Source of the DNA: Collimonas sp. UBA1456
GTDB taxonomy: Bacteria > Pseudomonadota > Gammaproteobacteria > Burkholderiales > Burkholderiaceae_D
Length of the DNA: 13,828 nucleotides
Assembly: GCA_002325825.1 (NCBI GenBank)
Contig: DCSW01000055.1
Location: 1-13,828, forward strand
Reading direction: 5' to 3'
How positions within the stretch are numbered: the first letter of the stretch is position 1; each line of letters opens with the position of its first letter. Below are positions 6,290-13,828 of this stretch, piece by piece. The notes under the pieces are model-generated. The model saw only the letters and a program-made list of their open reading frames with translations. It did not search any database and was not told the origin of the DNA. The translations under genes were made by a program, and so were the position numbers.

Positions 6290-8638
6290 CGCCAGGTGTC
6301 TAGACAGACTATCAGCGCCACGACGATAGATCTGGACTGCTGTTTGGAATCAATATTCACTTGCCATTGATTCTTCTGATGGGAAGTGCCAAGCACCACG
6401 CTATCGAGCGTCTTGGCCAGAAACATCAGCTGGGTAGCTCAAGCCGAGACCATACTCGGCTCCGCGTATTGGACCACGCCGGTCAGCACCGAGTCATCAG
6501 CGCCATTGACGGCGCTACCTTCGTTCGAGGAACGGACCAGGCTGTTTCAGACATCGATGTTGAGGATTTTGGCGTTGAGATTGATCGACACGCCGCTATC
6601 CGGCTCGGGCACCGGTGCATTGATGCCGATCCCGCCGCGCACCAACTTCCAATCAACAGCCTTGATTGCCTGTTTATTTAGCCAGGTGCCAGCGCTGCTC
6701 CAGGTCACATTCGTGACGATCGGCTTCTGCCACTGATAACGCGCAACGATAATCGAGTTAAGCGCCAGTCGCAGTTCACCGCGCGCAATCAACGCATCCT
6801 CAGAAGCGACCCGGACCCATTTAAATTTTAAACAACGATTCATGAAAAGAATCTCGTCGTGCGACGACAGGTCGGGCACGGTCACCGTCACATTGTTCAG
6901 GGCGACCGATGAAGTCTGCGCATTGTTGTCGGCCTTGATCTGCAATCGGCTGCCCTCCAACGCAATGGTGCCGTTGATCTTTTTAGCAACGGCCACAGCG
7001 GTTGCTTGCCATCATGGCAGAAATGGCCCGGCTCGTATTTTGAAGTGCCGTTTTCTACTTTTCCATTGACGTTGAATTCTCATTTCGATCGAGCAAATGC
7101 TCCGGGGTATAAATCGGCAGGTACGTACCGGTTTTCTTCAGATTGAATTCGCTGATCTTATCGGTCATATCCATCGTATCCAACGCCACTCCATGATGGT
7201 CTTCCAGTGGCAACAGATGACTGCCAGATAGCGATCCCACCAGGCCATCCAGAATGAAATTCATGCTATCGATCTATAACAGCACATTCTTGTCCTGAAA
7301 ATTTCATCACGCTTGCAGGTTGAGTTTGTCGAATGACAGCAACGACGTATTGAAATAATCCTGCAAATCCGACTGCACCTTCCCCGACATCAGGCTCAGG
7401 GTGCCGCCGTCCTGGCTGACATTGATGCTGCCAGTTAGGTTGTCGATACCGGAAATATCCGCTACTGCGGCTCGCGCCGGCTGCGTGGCGATCTTGGGCT
7501 TGGCGTCACGCCGCGGTGCCTGGGCATTGATGATCAGGCCGTCGAACTGGCCCTTGGCACTGTAAGAGACAATTGCCGGATACGCACCCCTGCCAATTCG
7601 GCGGCAAAATCGCGTAGCTAACCGCGCGATGCTAAGTCATCGATCATCTTGATCTTTGCTGGCGTCAACGACAGCCGCTGGGCAAAGTTGGCCATGGTCT
7701 GCAAATCCAGCTGCTTGGCCTGCAGATTGTATTTTCCTGATTGCGTGCATCTGACCGGTAAATACGATTCACTGATGATGATGCGCGGCAAGCTCAGACC
7801 GTCGGCGGTTTTCGGCGAAAAATCGTTCAACGTCAGCGCATGGCCGTTAACGTCGAAGGTCGGTTTGCCGTCAACTGGCATCTCCCCCAATTTCTCATAC
7901 GCAGAAATACGGCCGCTGACATGCTCCAACGCCAACGACTACAAATCGCTTCGTAGCCGCCATCGACAGGTCGGTCAATTGCAGATCGGCGTACAACGCC
8001 CTCAACCAGCAGCCGACGCCTGATAGCTTGCTGGCGAACGGCGGATGGACGAAATTGGCCCGCATATCCAACCAGCCAGACAAATGCTAGCTGCGGTCGC
8101 GAGTCACGATCCGGTGCTTCGCTAGCAGTCACTCGGAGCTGGAGCGATCATTTTGTTTTTTGGCATTGATCGGGATGCCGGCGATGAACAAATTGCCCTG
8201 TGCATCGCATTGAATTTGCAAATCGGGCTTGTCGATTCCCAGCGAAGCCAGTCTGATGCCACCTACTAGCAGTGATCACCATGACACGATAGCGGCCACC
8301 TGCGGTAAGGTGAATGACGACATTGGCCAATGTGAGGTGCGGCTGCAAAAAGTGTCAGAAGGCATTGATGGCGCCGATAGAAATCAGATTACCAATCGCC
8401 TTTCTCACCATCTGCTCGACCTCCACCCCGTAATGGCAGACATGCGACTGTACTACGTGGCGCAGACTAAGGAACAAGCAGCAGAATAGAAAATATCCGA
8501 CCACCAACAGTGTAGCAGCGCGCCGATAAAATGATGCGTCGCCAGACTGATGTCGTTGTAGGTGCCAATCCAGGCACGCCAGAACAATGTAAGTCGCGTA
8601 GTCGGCGGCAGAGATTTTGGTTGTTCTTCCAACAACAA
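6290..8638 (-). pseudogene. yhdP: Broken yhdP-like giant AsmA-family gene (TIGR02099/DUF3971)
   Basis: YhdP-type proteins are inner-membrane-anchored, roughly 1,300-residue AsmA-like bridges implicated in phospholipid transport to the outer membrane. Remains run in order on the minus strand. The N-terminus shows LFWRAWIGTYNDISLATHH and, after a shift, a membrane segment around LLVVGYFLFCCLFLSLR. Next are QPHLTLANVVIHL, LFIAGIPIN, DMRANFVHPPFASKLSG, and HVSGRISAYEKLGEMP with GHALTLNDFSPKTADGLSLP (7618-7935). A stretch without an ATG follows at 7263-7600 (ADISGIDNLTGSINVSQDGG), then LDGLVGSLSGSHLLPLEDHHG (7055-7264), KINGTIALEGSRLQIKAD (6547-6996), and finally VVLGTSHQKNQWQVNIDSKQ. The last 200 or so residues are absent. 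Total length is about 2.35 kb versus 4 kb expected, with many frameshifts, stops and internal deletions. It diverges from glnE. Confidence 0.88.
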
Positions 8639-8951
8639 TCAAATTCGTTACGAATAATCATTGTGAAGTAGAGTTTAAAAATTATCCAGCAAACTTGGCG
8701 GCGAAATACTCCGCCCCCAACTGACTACGGATAGCAACTCAAGGTAGAATAAATCGGCTGTATCTGATCGACATCAAAGTGGCAGGTTTTGCTAATCTAA
8801 AATATTCGCCAAATCGGCAAACCTCTGAATTTCGATAAGCCATAAGCCCATATATTCGCATGGATCGACGTACTCGCAGCTAAAAAAAACCGACAACGTC
8901 CACCGCGTCCCTAATTTCCAGCCAATTTTTTCTCATTTAATCGTCAAATCC
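8639..8951. other. Intergenic region between yhdP remnant and glnE
   Basis: This region separates divergent genes and should carry the glnE promoter, but I find no convincing -35/-10 pair and no Shine-Dalgarno sequence before the glnE GTG. On the minus strand a 54-codon frame from ATG 8841-8843 to TAA 8682-8684 is interrupted by TGA at 8739-8741. Its end, SQLGAEYFAAKFAG, looks protein-like, so it may be the tail of another lost gene. I do not recognise it. Confidence 0.4.
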
Positions 8952-11708
8952 GTGACCTCATCCCTCATCAGCACTATCGCCGCCTCTCGTTTCTACCAAC
9001 GCTGGGTGAATGCCGAGGCCGGGCGCGCCGCCCAGGTTGCCGAACTGGCAGCACCGCTGACAAGATTAGCCTTCGGGCCAACTCAGTTCAGCCACCTGTT
9101 ACAAAATGAAAGAGAATCCGGCATGCCGTTACCGCGCGCCATGCGCAGGCTGCGCAATCTGCTGGTGTGCACGCTGATCGAGCGCGATTTACAGGGGCGC
9201 GCCGACCTCGAAGAAGTGGTCGGCGCCATCACGTCGTTTGCCGAATTCGCAGTGCAGACCCATTTGACCGCGCTGACTACCGAACTGGTGGCGTTACATG
9301 GCATGCCTTATAGCGAAGCATCCGGACAACCGCAAGAGTTGATCGTGCTGGGCATGGGCAAACTGGGTGGTGGCGAACTCAACGTCTCATCCGATATAGA
9401 CCTCATCTTGACCTATCCGGAAGATGGCGACACACGCACCAAAAGCGTCGAGCAGAGTTCACTGTCGAATCAGGAATTCTTCACCCGACTAGGCAAGAAA
9501 CTGATCAGCGCACTGTCTGAGATCACCGAAGACGGCTTTACGTTCCGGGTAGACATGGCGCTACGGCCGAACGGCGTTTCAGGGCCGCTGGTAGCCAATT
9601 TCAACATGGTCGAAACCTACCTGGTGACGCAGGGCCGTGAATGGGAACGTTACGCTTGGTGCAAAGCGCGCGCGCTGACTGGCAGTACTGAAAACATCGC
9701 CGCGCTGGAGAATATTAGCCGCCCGTTCGTATTTCGCCGCTACCTAGATTTCGGCTCCATCGATGCGATACGTTCGATGCACGCGCAGATCCGCAACGAA
9801 GCAAAGCGGCTGAAAGCGCTACATCCAGAGCGCAGTAACAACATCAAATTAGGACGCGGCGGCATCCGCGAAATCGAATTTCTGGCACAGGTGTTCCAGT
9901 TGATACGCGGCGGCCGCGATACAGCCCTGCGCGATCGCTCGACCCGCGCCACCTTGCGCACCCTGGCTTACAAGAACCTGCTCGACGCCGAGGCGGTTGA
10001 GAAATTGCTGCAAGCCTATGATTTCCTGCGTAACCTGGAACATCGGCTGCAATATCTGGACGATGCGCAGACTCATACCTTCCCGATCAATCCGGCCGAT
10101 TGCCTAATCATCGCGCAAGCCATGGGATTTGCCGACGTACCTTCGCTGATGCAGGTGCTGGATCAGCATAGGGCGCTGGTCGCCGCTAAATTCGACGACA
10201 TATTCAAAGACAAGCCCACAGACAATCACAGCGGTCGTGCCGGTCAGCAGAACTGGGGAGAAGAAGACAATGTGCTACATACATTGAGCGACACCGATAA
10301 TCGTGAAACGATTGCCATCGTGCTCACCTATTGCGGCTTTTCGAACGCTTCTGCCGCTGCCCAGCGGTTGGTCACTACCTGGCAATCGACACGTGTGCAA
10401 AACCTGCCGCTGACCAGCCGCAGCAGGCTGCTGGCGCTGATCAACGAGGCGCTGCCTGTGATCGCTGCCATCCCGGAACCGGAACGTCATCTGACGACTC
10501 TGAGCCGCCTACTCAATTTCCTCGAAGCGATCGCACGCCGTGCCGCCTACCTCGCGTTGCTGACCGAATATCCGTCCACCCTTCACCGCGTGATCCGCAT
10601 GATCAGCGCCAGCGGCTGGGCCGCTCAGTACCTGACCCAGCACCCGATCCTGCTGGATGAGCTGCTCGATCCGCGCAGCTTAAATACCGCCCCCGACTGG
10701 CCGAAATTCATGCTGGAATGCCGACGCCAGCTGGAGAGTGCGCCGGGCGACACCGAACGTCAGATGGACCTGCTACGTGAAATGCACCACGCCCAACAGT
10801 TCCGGCTACTGGCGCAGGACCTGGAAGGCGTGTTAAGCGTGGAGGCGCTGGCCGATCACCTGTCGATCTTGGCTGATATCCTGATCGCCACCACCGTGCA
10901 AGCGATCTGGAACATGATGCCGGGGCGGCATCGCGAAACACCGCTGTTCACCGTCATAGCCTACGGCAAACTCGGCGGCAAAGAACTAGGCTATGTATCC
11001 GATCTCGACGTGGTGTTCCTGTACGGCGATGAGGACCAGGACTGCCCGGCGCTGTATGCCAAGCTGGCGCAGCGTTTCATCACATGGATGACCAGCCACA
11101 CCCCGGCCGGTATCTTGCTCGACATCGACATCGCGCTGCGCCCAGACGGCGCCAGCGGCCTGTTGGTATCGTCATTTACCAAGTTCGAAAAATACCAGCG
11201 CGAATCGGCATGGCTGTGGGAACATCAGGCGCTGACCCGGGCCCGCTTTTGCGCCGGCGATGCCGCCATCGGCGAGCGTTTCGAAACCTTGCGGGAACAA
11301 GTGCTACGGCAAGAGCGTGATCCTGTCGTGCTGCAACGCGAAGTACAAGAGATGCGACAAAAGATACGCGATGCCCATCACAACAGCAGCGACCGCTTCG
11401 ACCTCAAGCACGACGCTAGTGGCATGATCGATATCGAGTTCATTGTGCAATTCCTGATTCTTCGCCACGCTGCAGCATACCCGCAACTTACTGCGGACAT
11501 CGGTAATATCGCGTTGTTGAAACTATGTGGAGAATTAGGGCTGATCGATGCGGCGCTGTCGGTGCAAGTTGCTGATGCCTATCGGACATTCCGCAAGCTG
11601 CAGCATCAGATCCGCCTGCAGGGTGAAGAACGGGCACGCGTCGCTGTGTCCCGTATCGCACATGAGATCACTGTCGTGAAGCAGCTATGGGCTGGGATTT
11701 TTAGCTAA
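8952..11708 (+). CDS. glnE: Bifunctional glutamine synthetase adenylyltransferase / adenylyl-removing enzyme
   Basis: GlnE attaches AMP to, and phosphorolytically removes it from, a tyrosine of glutamine synthetase, setting its activity according to PII and glutamine signals in the cytoplasm. The 918-residue product is close to E. coli GlnE (946). Both nucleotidyltransferase domains are intact. The N-terminal deadenylylation domain has LGMGKLGGGELNVSSDIDLI with the metal-binding D-x-D at 148/150 and GRGGIREIEF at 301-310. The C-terminal adenylylation domain has YGKLGGKELGYVSDLDVVF with D-x-D at 684/686 and SGMIDIEF around 823-830. The likely start is GTG at 8952; no clear ribosome-binding site precedes it and no better in-frame start was found, so the N-terminus is less certain than the rest. 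It meets the DUF2007-like gene tail to tail with a few bases of overlap. Confidence 0.96.
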   Translation: MTSSLISTIAASRFYQRWVNAEAGRAAQVAELAAPLTRLAFGPTQFSHLLQNERESGMPLPRAMRRLRNLLVCTLIERDLQGRADLEEVVGAITSFAEFAVQTHLTALTTELVALHGMPYSEASGQPQELIVLGMGKLGGGELNVSSDIDLILTYPEDGDTRTKSVEQSSLSNQEFFTRLGKKLISALSEITEDGFTFRVDMALRPNGVSGPLVANFNMVETYLVTQGREWERYAWCKARALTGSTENIAALENISRPFVFRRYLDFGSIDAIRSMHAQIRNEAKRLKALHPERSNNIKLGRGGIREIEFLAQVFQLIRGGRDTALRDRSTRATLRTLAYKNLLDAEAVEKLLQAYDFLRNLEHRLQYLDDAQTHTFPINPADCLIIAQAMGFADVPSLMQVLDQHRALVAAKFDDIFKDKPTDNHSGRAGQQNWGEEDNVLHTLSDTDNRETIAIVLTYCGFSNASAAAQRLVTTWQSTRVQNLPLTSRSRLLALINEALPVIAAIPEPERHLTTLSRLLNFLEAIARRAAYLALLTEYPSTLHRVIRMISASGWAAQYLTQHPILLDELLDPRSLNTAPDWPKFMLECRRQLESAPGDTERQMDLLREMHHAQQFRLLAQDLEGVLSVEALADHLSILADILIATTVQAIWNMMPGRHRETPLFTVIAYGKLGGKELGYVSDLDVVFLYGDEDQDCPALYAKLAQRFITWMTSHTPAGILLDIDIALRPDGASGLLVSSFTKFEKYQRESAWLWEHQALTRARFCAGDAAIGERFETLREQVLRQERDPVVLQREVQEMRQKIRDAHHNSSDRFDLKHDASGMIDIEFIVQFLILRHAAAYPQLTADIGNIALLKLCGELGLIDAALSVQVADAYRTFRKLQHQIRLQGEERARVAVSRIAHEITVVKQLWAGIFS

Positions 11709-12099
11709 CAACCTGAGAGGAAATGCAGTAACGCTGCGCCAAGCACGCACCCCTTGCGCTTGTCTTCCGGCACAGTGTTTTTTGTTCCACGGCTTCGAAA
11801 GCGGCACTGTCTTCTTCGATCATCAACTCACCTGCAGAGAAATCCACCAGAATGCGCCTCGCGACAGCGGCATATTCAGCGGCCACTCGTAGCAGCCGCG
11901 CACCGCCGGTAGCCACCGCGATCAGAAAATGCAACTGATGGATGCCCCTATCGACGATAAACTCCGGTATCCGTTCGGATTCCAATAGTGCTTTCACCAC
12001 TGCCAGTTCGGACGTCACTACCGAATTGGCAATCGTCTTAAAATTGCCTGAGGTTTCTGGAGTATTCGCTGCTCGATCGAGTTACTTCAATAGTAGCAT
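11701..12099 (-). pseudogene. DUF2007-like small protein, probably decayed
   Basis: The central part, ELAVVKALLESERIPEFIVD, then LIAVATGGARLLRVAAEYAA and ARRILVDFSAGEL, resembles DUF2007 (putative signal-transducing) domains, small proteins of unknown function. The frame can be traced back to ATG 12097-12099 but meets TAA after five codons. The next start, GTG at 12016-12018, has no ribosome-binding site and would cut into the domain. Near the 3' end the acidic run IEEDSAAFEAVEQKT continues more naturally in another frame (VPEDKRKGCVLGAALL), suggesting a frameshift around 11780. The two flaws favour a pseudogene, but a short functional product from the internal start is not excluded. It lies just downstream of the gap terminator and converges on glnE. 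Confidence 0.55.
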
Positions 12100-12141
12100 T
12101 TTTTAGAAAGAGACCGCTTTCAACATACAATCGATTCTATA

Positions 12142-12170
12142 AAGAACGCCCCGGCAGGCGGGGCGTTCTT
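12142..12170 (-). terminator. Intrinsic terminator downstream of gap
   Basis: Two perfect 11-bp arms, AAGAACGCCCC (12142-12152) and GGGGCGTTCTT (12160-12170), enclose a 7-base loop. The structure begins 17 bases past the gap stop codon. On the gap strand the stem ends in a U-rich stretch, UUCUUUAUA. This fits a standard rho-independent terminator closing a gap transcript before the DUF2007-like gene. Confidence 0.85.
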
Positions 12171-12187
12171 GGCATGGCAAACACGGC

Positions 12188-13201
12188 TTACTTGGCCGTC
12201 ATCAGTGCAATCGTAGTATCCAGCATGCGATTCGAGAAACCCCACTCATTGTCGTACCAGCTCGACACCTTGACTAGGCGACCCGAAATCTTGGTCAGCG
12301 TCGAGTCGAAGTTCGACGATGCTGGGTTGTGGTTGAAATCGATCGATACCAGTGGCGCGACGTTGTAAGTCAGGATGCCTTTCAGTGCGCCGACTTCCGA
12401 CGCTTCTTGCATAATGGCGTTGACTTCGTCAACGGTGGTGTCACGCGTAGCAACGAACGACAGGTCGACCAGCGAAACGTTGATGGTCGGCACACGAATC
12501 GCGAAACCGTCCAGCTTGCCGTTCAGTTCCGGTAATACCAGACCAACAGCTGCAGCAGCGCCGGTCTTGGCGGGGATCATACTCATGGTAGCGGAACGGG
12601 CGCGGCGCAGATCCTCATGATACACGTCGGTCAGCACTTGGTCGTTAGTGTATGAATGAATAGTCGTCATCAAGCCGCTCAGTACGCCGATCTTATCGTT
12701 CAGCGGCTTGACCAGCGGCGCCAGGCAGTTGGTGGTGCAGGAAGCGTTGGAGATCACGGTGTCGCTGGACTTCAGCACGCCGTGATTGACGCCGAACACG
12801 ACAGTCGCGTCAACGTCCTTGCCGCCCGGTGCCGAGATGATGACCTTCTTGGCGCCGCCCTTTATGTGGGCGCTGGCTTTTTCCTTGGTGGTGAAGAAGC
12901 CGGTGCATTCCAGCACGACGTCAACGTCCAGTTCACCCCATGGCAGTTCTGCCGGATTACGCTGTGCTAATACCTTGATACGATCGCCATTGACCACGAT
13001 CGAATCGCCGTCGACTGCCACGGTGCCAGGGAACTTGCCGTGGACAGTATCGTACTGGGTCAGGTGAGCGTTGGTTTTTGGATCGCCGAGATCGTTGATG
13101 AAAAGAATTTCAATGTCATGCTTTTTGCCGCCTTCGTAATGCGCACGAAGAATGTTGCGGCCGATGCGGCCATAGCCATTGATGGCGACGCGAATAGCCA
13201 T
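12188..13201 (-). CDS. gap: Glyceraldehyde-3-phosphate dehydrogenase, type I
   Basis: This cytoplasmic tetramer oxidises and phosphorylates glyceraldehyde 3-phosphate to 1,3-bisphosphoglycerate with NAD+, the central step of glycolysis. The 337-residue product has the usual length. The dinucleotide-binding motif NGYGRIGR is at residues 8-15 and the NAD-preferring Asp at 37 in INDLGD. The catalytic Cys155 is in SNASCTTNCL, the catalytic His182 in TTIHSYTNDQ, and WYDNEWGFSNRM starts at 315. AGGAG lies seven bases before the ATG. The gene is apparently monocistronic, with a terminator 17 bases past its stop. In other Burkholderiales I recall a transketolase gene upstream; here a GNAT remnant and an IS fragment occupy that place, suggesting rearrangement. 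No defect was seen. Confidence 0.97.
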   Translation of the reverse strand: MAIRVAINGYGRIGRNILRAHYEGGKKHDIEILFINDLGDPKTNAHLTQYDTVHGKFPGTVAVDGDSIVVNGDRIKVLAQRNPAELPWGELDVDVVLECTGFFTTKEKASAHIKGGAKKVIISAPGGKDVDATVVFGVNHGVLKSSDTVISNASCTTNCLAPLVKPLNDKIGVLSGLMTTIHSYTNDQVLTDVYHEDLRRARSATMSMIPAKTGAAAAVGLVLPELNGKLDGFAIRVPTINVSLVDLSFVATRDTTVDEVNAIMQEASEVGALKGILTYNVAPLVSIDFNHNPASSNFDSTLTKISGRLVKVSSWYDNEWGFSNRMLDTTIALMTAK

Positions 13202-13270
13202 AATGTTCTCCTAAGTTATTAACAATAAATTTGTGACAACTACATCAACTGGTTCACTCTATGTATGGCG

Positions 13271-13294
13271 CGTCGTTCCCATCCTTGTGGGAAT
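13271..13294. repeat. Palindromic repeat, copy 2 (CGTCGTTCCCA / TGGGAA)
   Basis: This copy begins with the same ten bases, CGTCGTTCCC, as the repeat at 414. Its hairpin pairs TTCCCA (13276-13281) with TGGGAA (13288-13293) around a 6-base loop. It lies about 70 bp upstream of the gap start codon and 16 bp beyond the end of the GNAT remnant. Compared with copy 1 the inner arms have changed together, keeping a stem of lower GC content. Confidence 0.5.
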
Positions 13295-13309
13295 GATGAT
13301 CGTTTTACC

Positions 13310-13735
13310 TCAGATTCGACTCGCCCTGATAGTACGCCAATCATAACCGGCTTCCTGCAAATTTAGGCCACTCCAGCTCGCAACAGTTATTCGGCCAATA
13401 ATTCATCCCCCTCCCAGCATATCGTAGAACTGCCGCGCCGGATGATTATCGGCCAATACCCAAACCAGCCTGTTATTGGCGCTGGCAGCGGCTAACGCTG
13501 CTGCCACATGCGATGCCAGCTTGCGGCCGATGTCGGCGCGCTGTACCGACGGCTCCAGATAGATCAAGATCGGCCCGGAATAGAAACCGAGCTTGGCTTC
13601 CTCGAACTTCATGCCAGCGGTAAGATCTAACACCTCGCCGTCAACTTCGGCCACGGAAACATTCGTCGCATTCGAGATCGCGCCTAGGATACGGCTCCAG
13701 ATGGCGGTACTATCTCCGATCTTCATGCCAATCAC
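13310..13735 (-). pseudogene. Truncated GNAT family N-acetyltransferase
   Basis: Most of a GNAT acetyltransferase is visible: AIWSRILG, VSVAEVDGEVLDL, then the acetyl-CoA-binding region YLEPSVQRADIGRKLASHV, corresponding to the usual YVDPAHQRRGIGRAL, and LVWVLADNHPARQFYDMLGG. The acetyl-CoA loop R-x-x-G-x-G/A is altered (QRADIGR). A TGA at 13403-13405 interrupts the frame, but the same frame continues with GRITVASW and LQEAGYDWRTI, the expected C-terminus, to a TGA at 13310-13312. The nonsense codon could be one change from CGA. The N-terminal 40 or so residues are missing, and the frame runs instead, without a stop, into a transposase fragment. Substrate unknown. Confidence 0.82.
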
Positions 13736-13828
13736 TTTAAAAGTGTGAAGCTCATTACGCTTGGCAATTGCGACCTTCGCTCCAAGTATTTCAGCAACCC
13801 CGTCCGCAAAAGACTGGCCCGTATAGGC
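13736..13828 (-). mobile_element. Fragment of an IS5-type transposase
   Basis: The last 31 codons on the minus strand read YTGQSFADGVAEILGAKV then IAKRNELHTF, the stretch that in IS5/IS427-type transposases follows the second catalytic Asp (DAGYTG) and precedes PKRWVVERSFAWLEK. That catalytic Glu region is missing: after HTFKVI the frame passes directly into the GNAT remnant. The element is therefore truncated internally rather than ending at an IS terminus. The remainder lies beyond the window edge, so whether its other end is intact is unknown. Confidence 0.75.

Noticed and set aside
6361..6736. Overlapping + strand frames of about 110 codons
   Set aside because: Antisense to yhdP remains that are recognisable on the minus strand.
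12329..13067. Multiple + strand frames opposite gap
   Set aside because: Antisense shadows of a complete GAPDH frame.
1..13828. CRISPR array, tRNA/rRNA genes, toxin-antitoxin or defence system
   Set aside because: No regularly spaced direct repeats, no tRNA cloverleaf pattern and no defence-type protein motifs were seen in any frame.

Overview
The window looks like a chromosomal piece of a betaproteobacterium of the order Burkholderiales, probably close to Oxalobacteraceae, in active genome decay. The basis is the family resemblance of the proteins and the partly conserved neighbourhood glnE / yhdP-type / carbon-nitrogen hydrolase / tldD / aroG, which I recall from Burkholderiales genomes. 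Four genes read as full length with all key residues: aroG (DAHP synthase), tldD (metalloprotease), glnE (glutamine synthetase adenylyltransferase) and gap (glyceraldehyde-3-phosphate dehydrogenase). Nearly everything between them is broken remains of recognisable genes. This fits a host-restricted bacterium early in genome reduction, where base composition is still near the ancestral level but selection on many genes has stopped.

Layout from the left. At 1-406 (+) is a broken retropepsin-like aspartic protease, followed by a small palindromic repeat. aroG (-) follows, with a strong palindromic terminator in its leader and, further upstream, a mini-ORF rich in Phe and Tyr codons. About 370 bp of AT-rich intergenic DNA precede a ruined alkylation-repair pair, alkB then ada (+). 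A broken elaA-type acetyltransferase (-) converges on ada. tldD (-) is intact. A carbon-nitrogen hydrolase (-) and a yhdP-like giant AsmA-type gene (-) are both decayed. glnE (+) diverges from yhdP.

On the right, a DUF2007-like small gene (-) in doubtful condition meets glnE tail to tail. gap (-) follows with its own terminator. A second copy of the palindromic repeat lies upstream of gap. The window ends in a GNAT acetyltransferase remnant joined in frame to a fragment of an IS5-type transposase.

The survivors serve central needs: entry to aromatic amino acid synthesis, nitrogen control, glycolysis and peptide maturation or degradation. The losses fall in DNA alkylation repair, envelope-associated transport, accessory acetyltransferases and metabolite repair. 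I found no new biological system. The observations most worth a second look are the possible attenuator in front of aroG, the transposase-GNAT chimera and the loss of metal-binding residues in alkB and ada.
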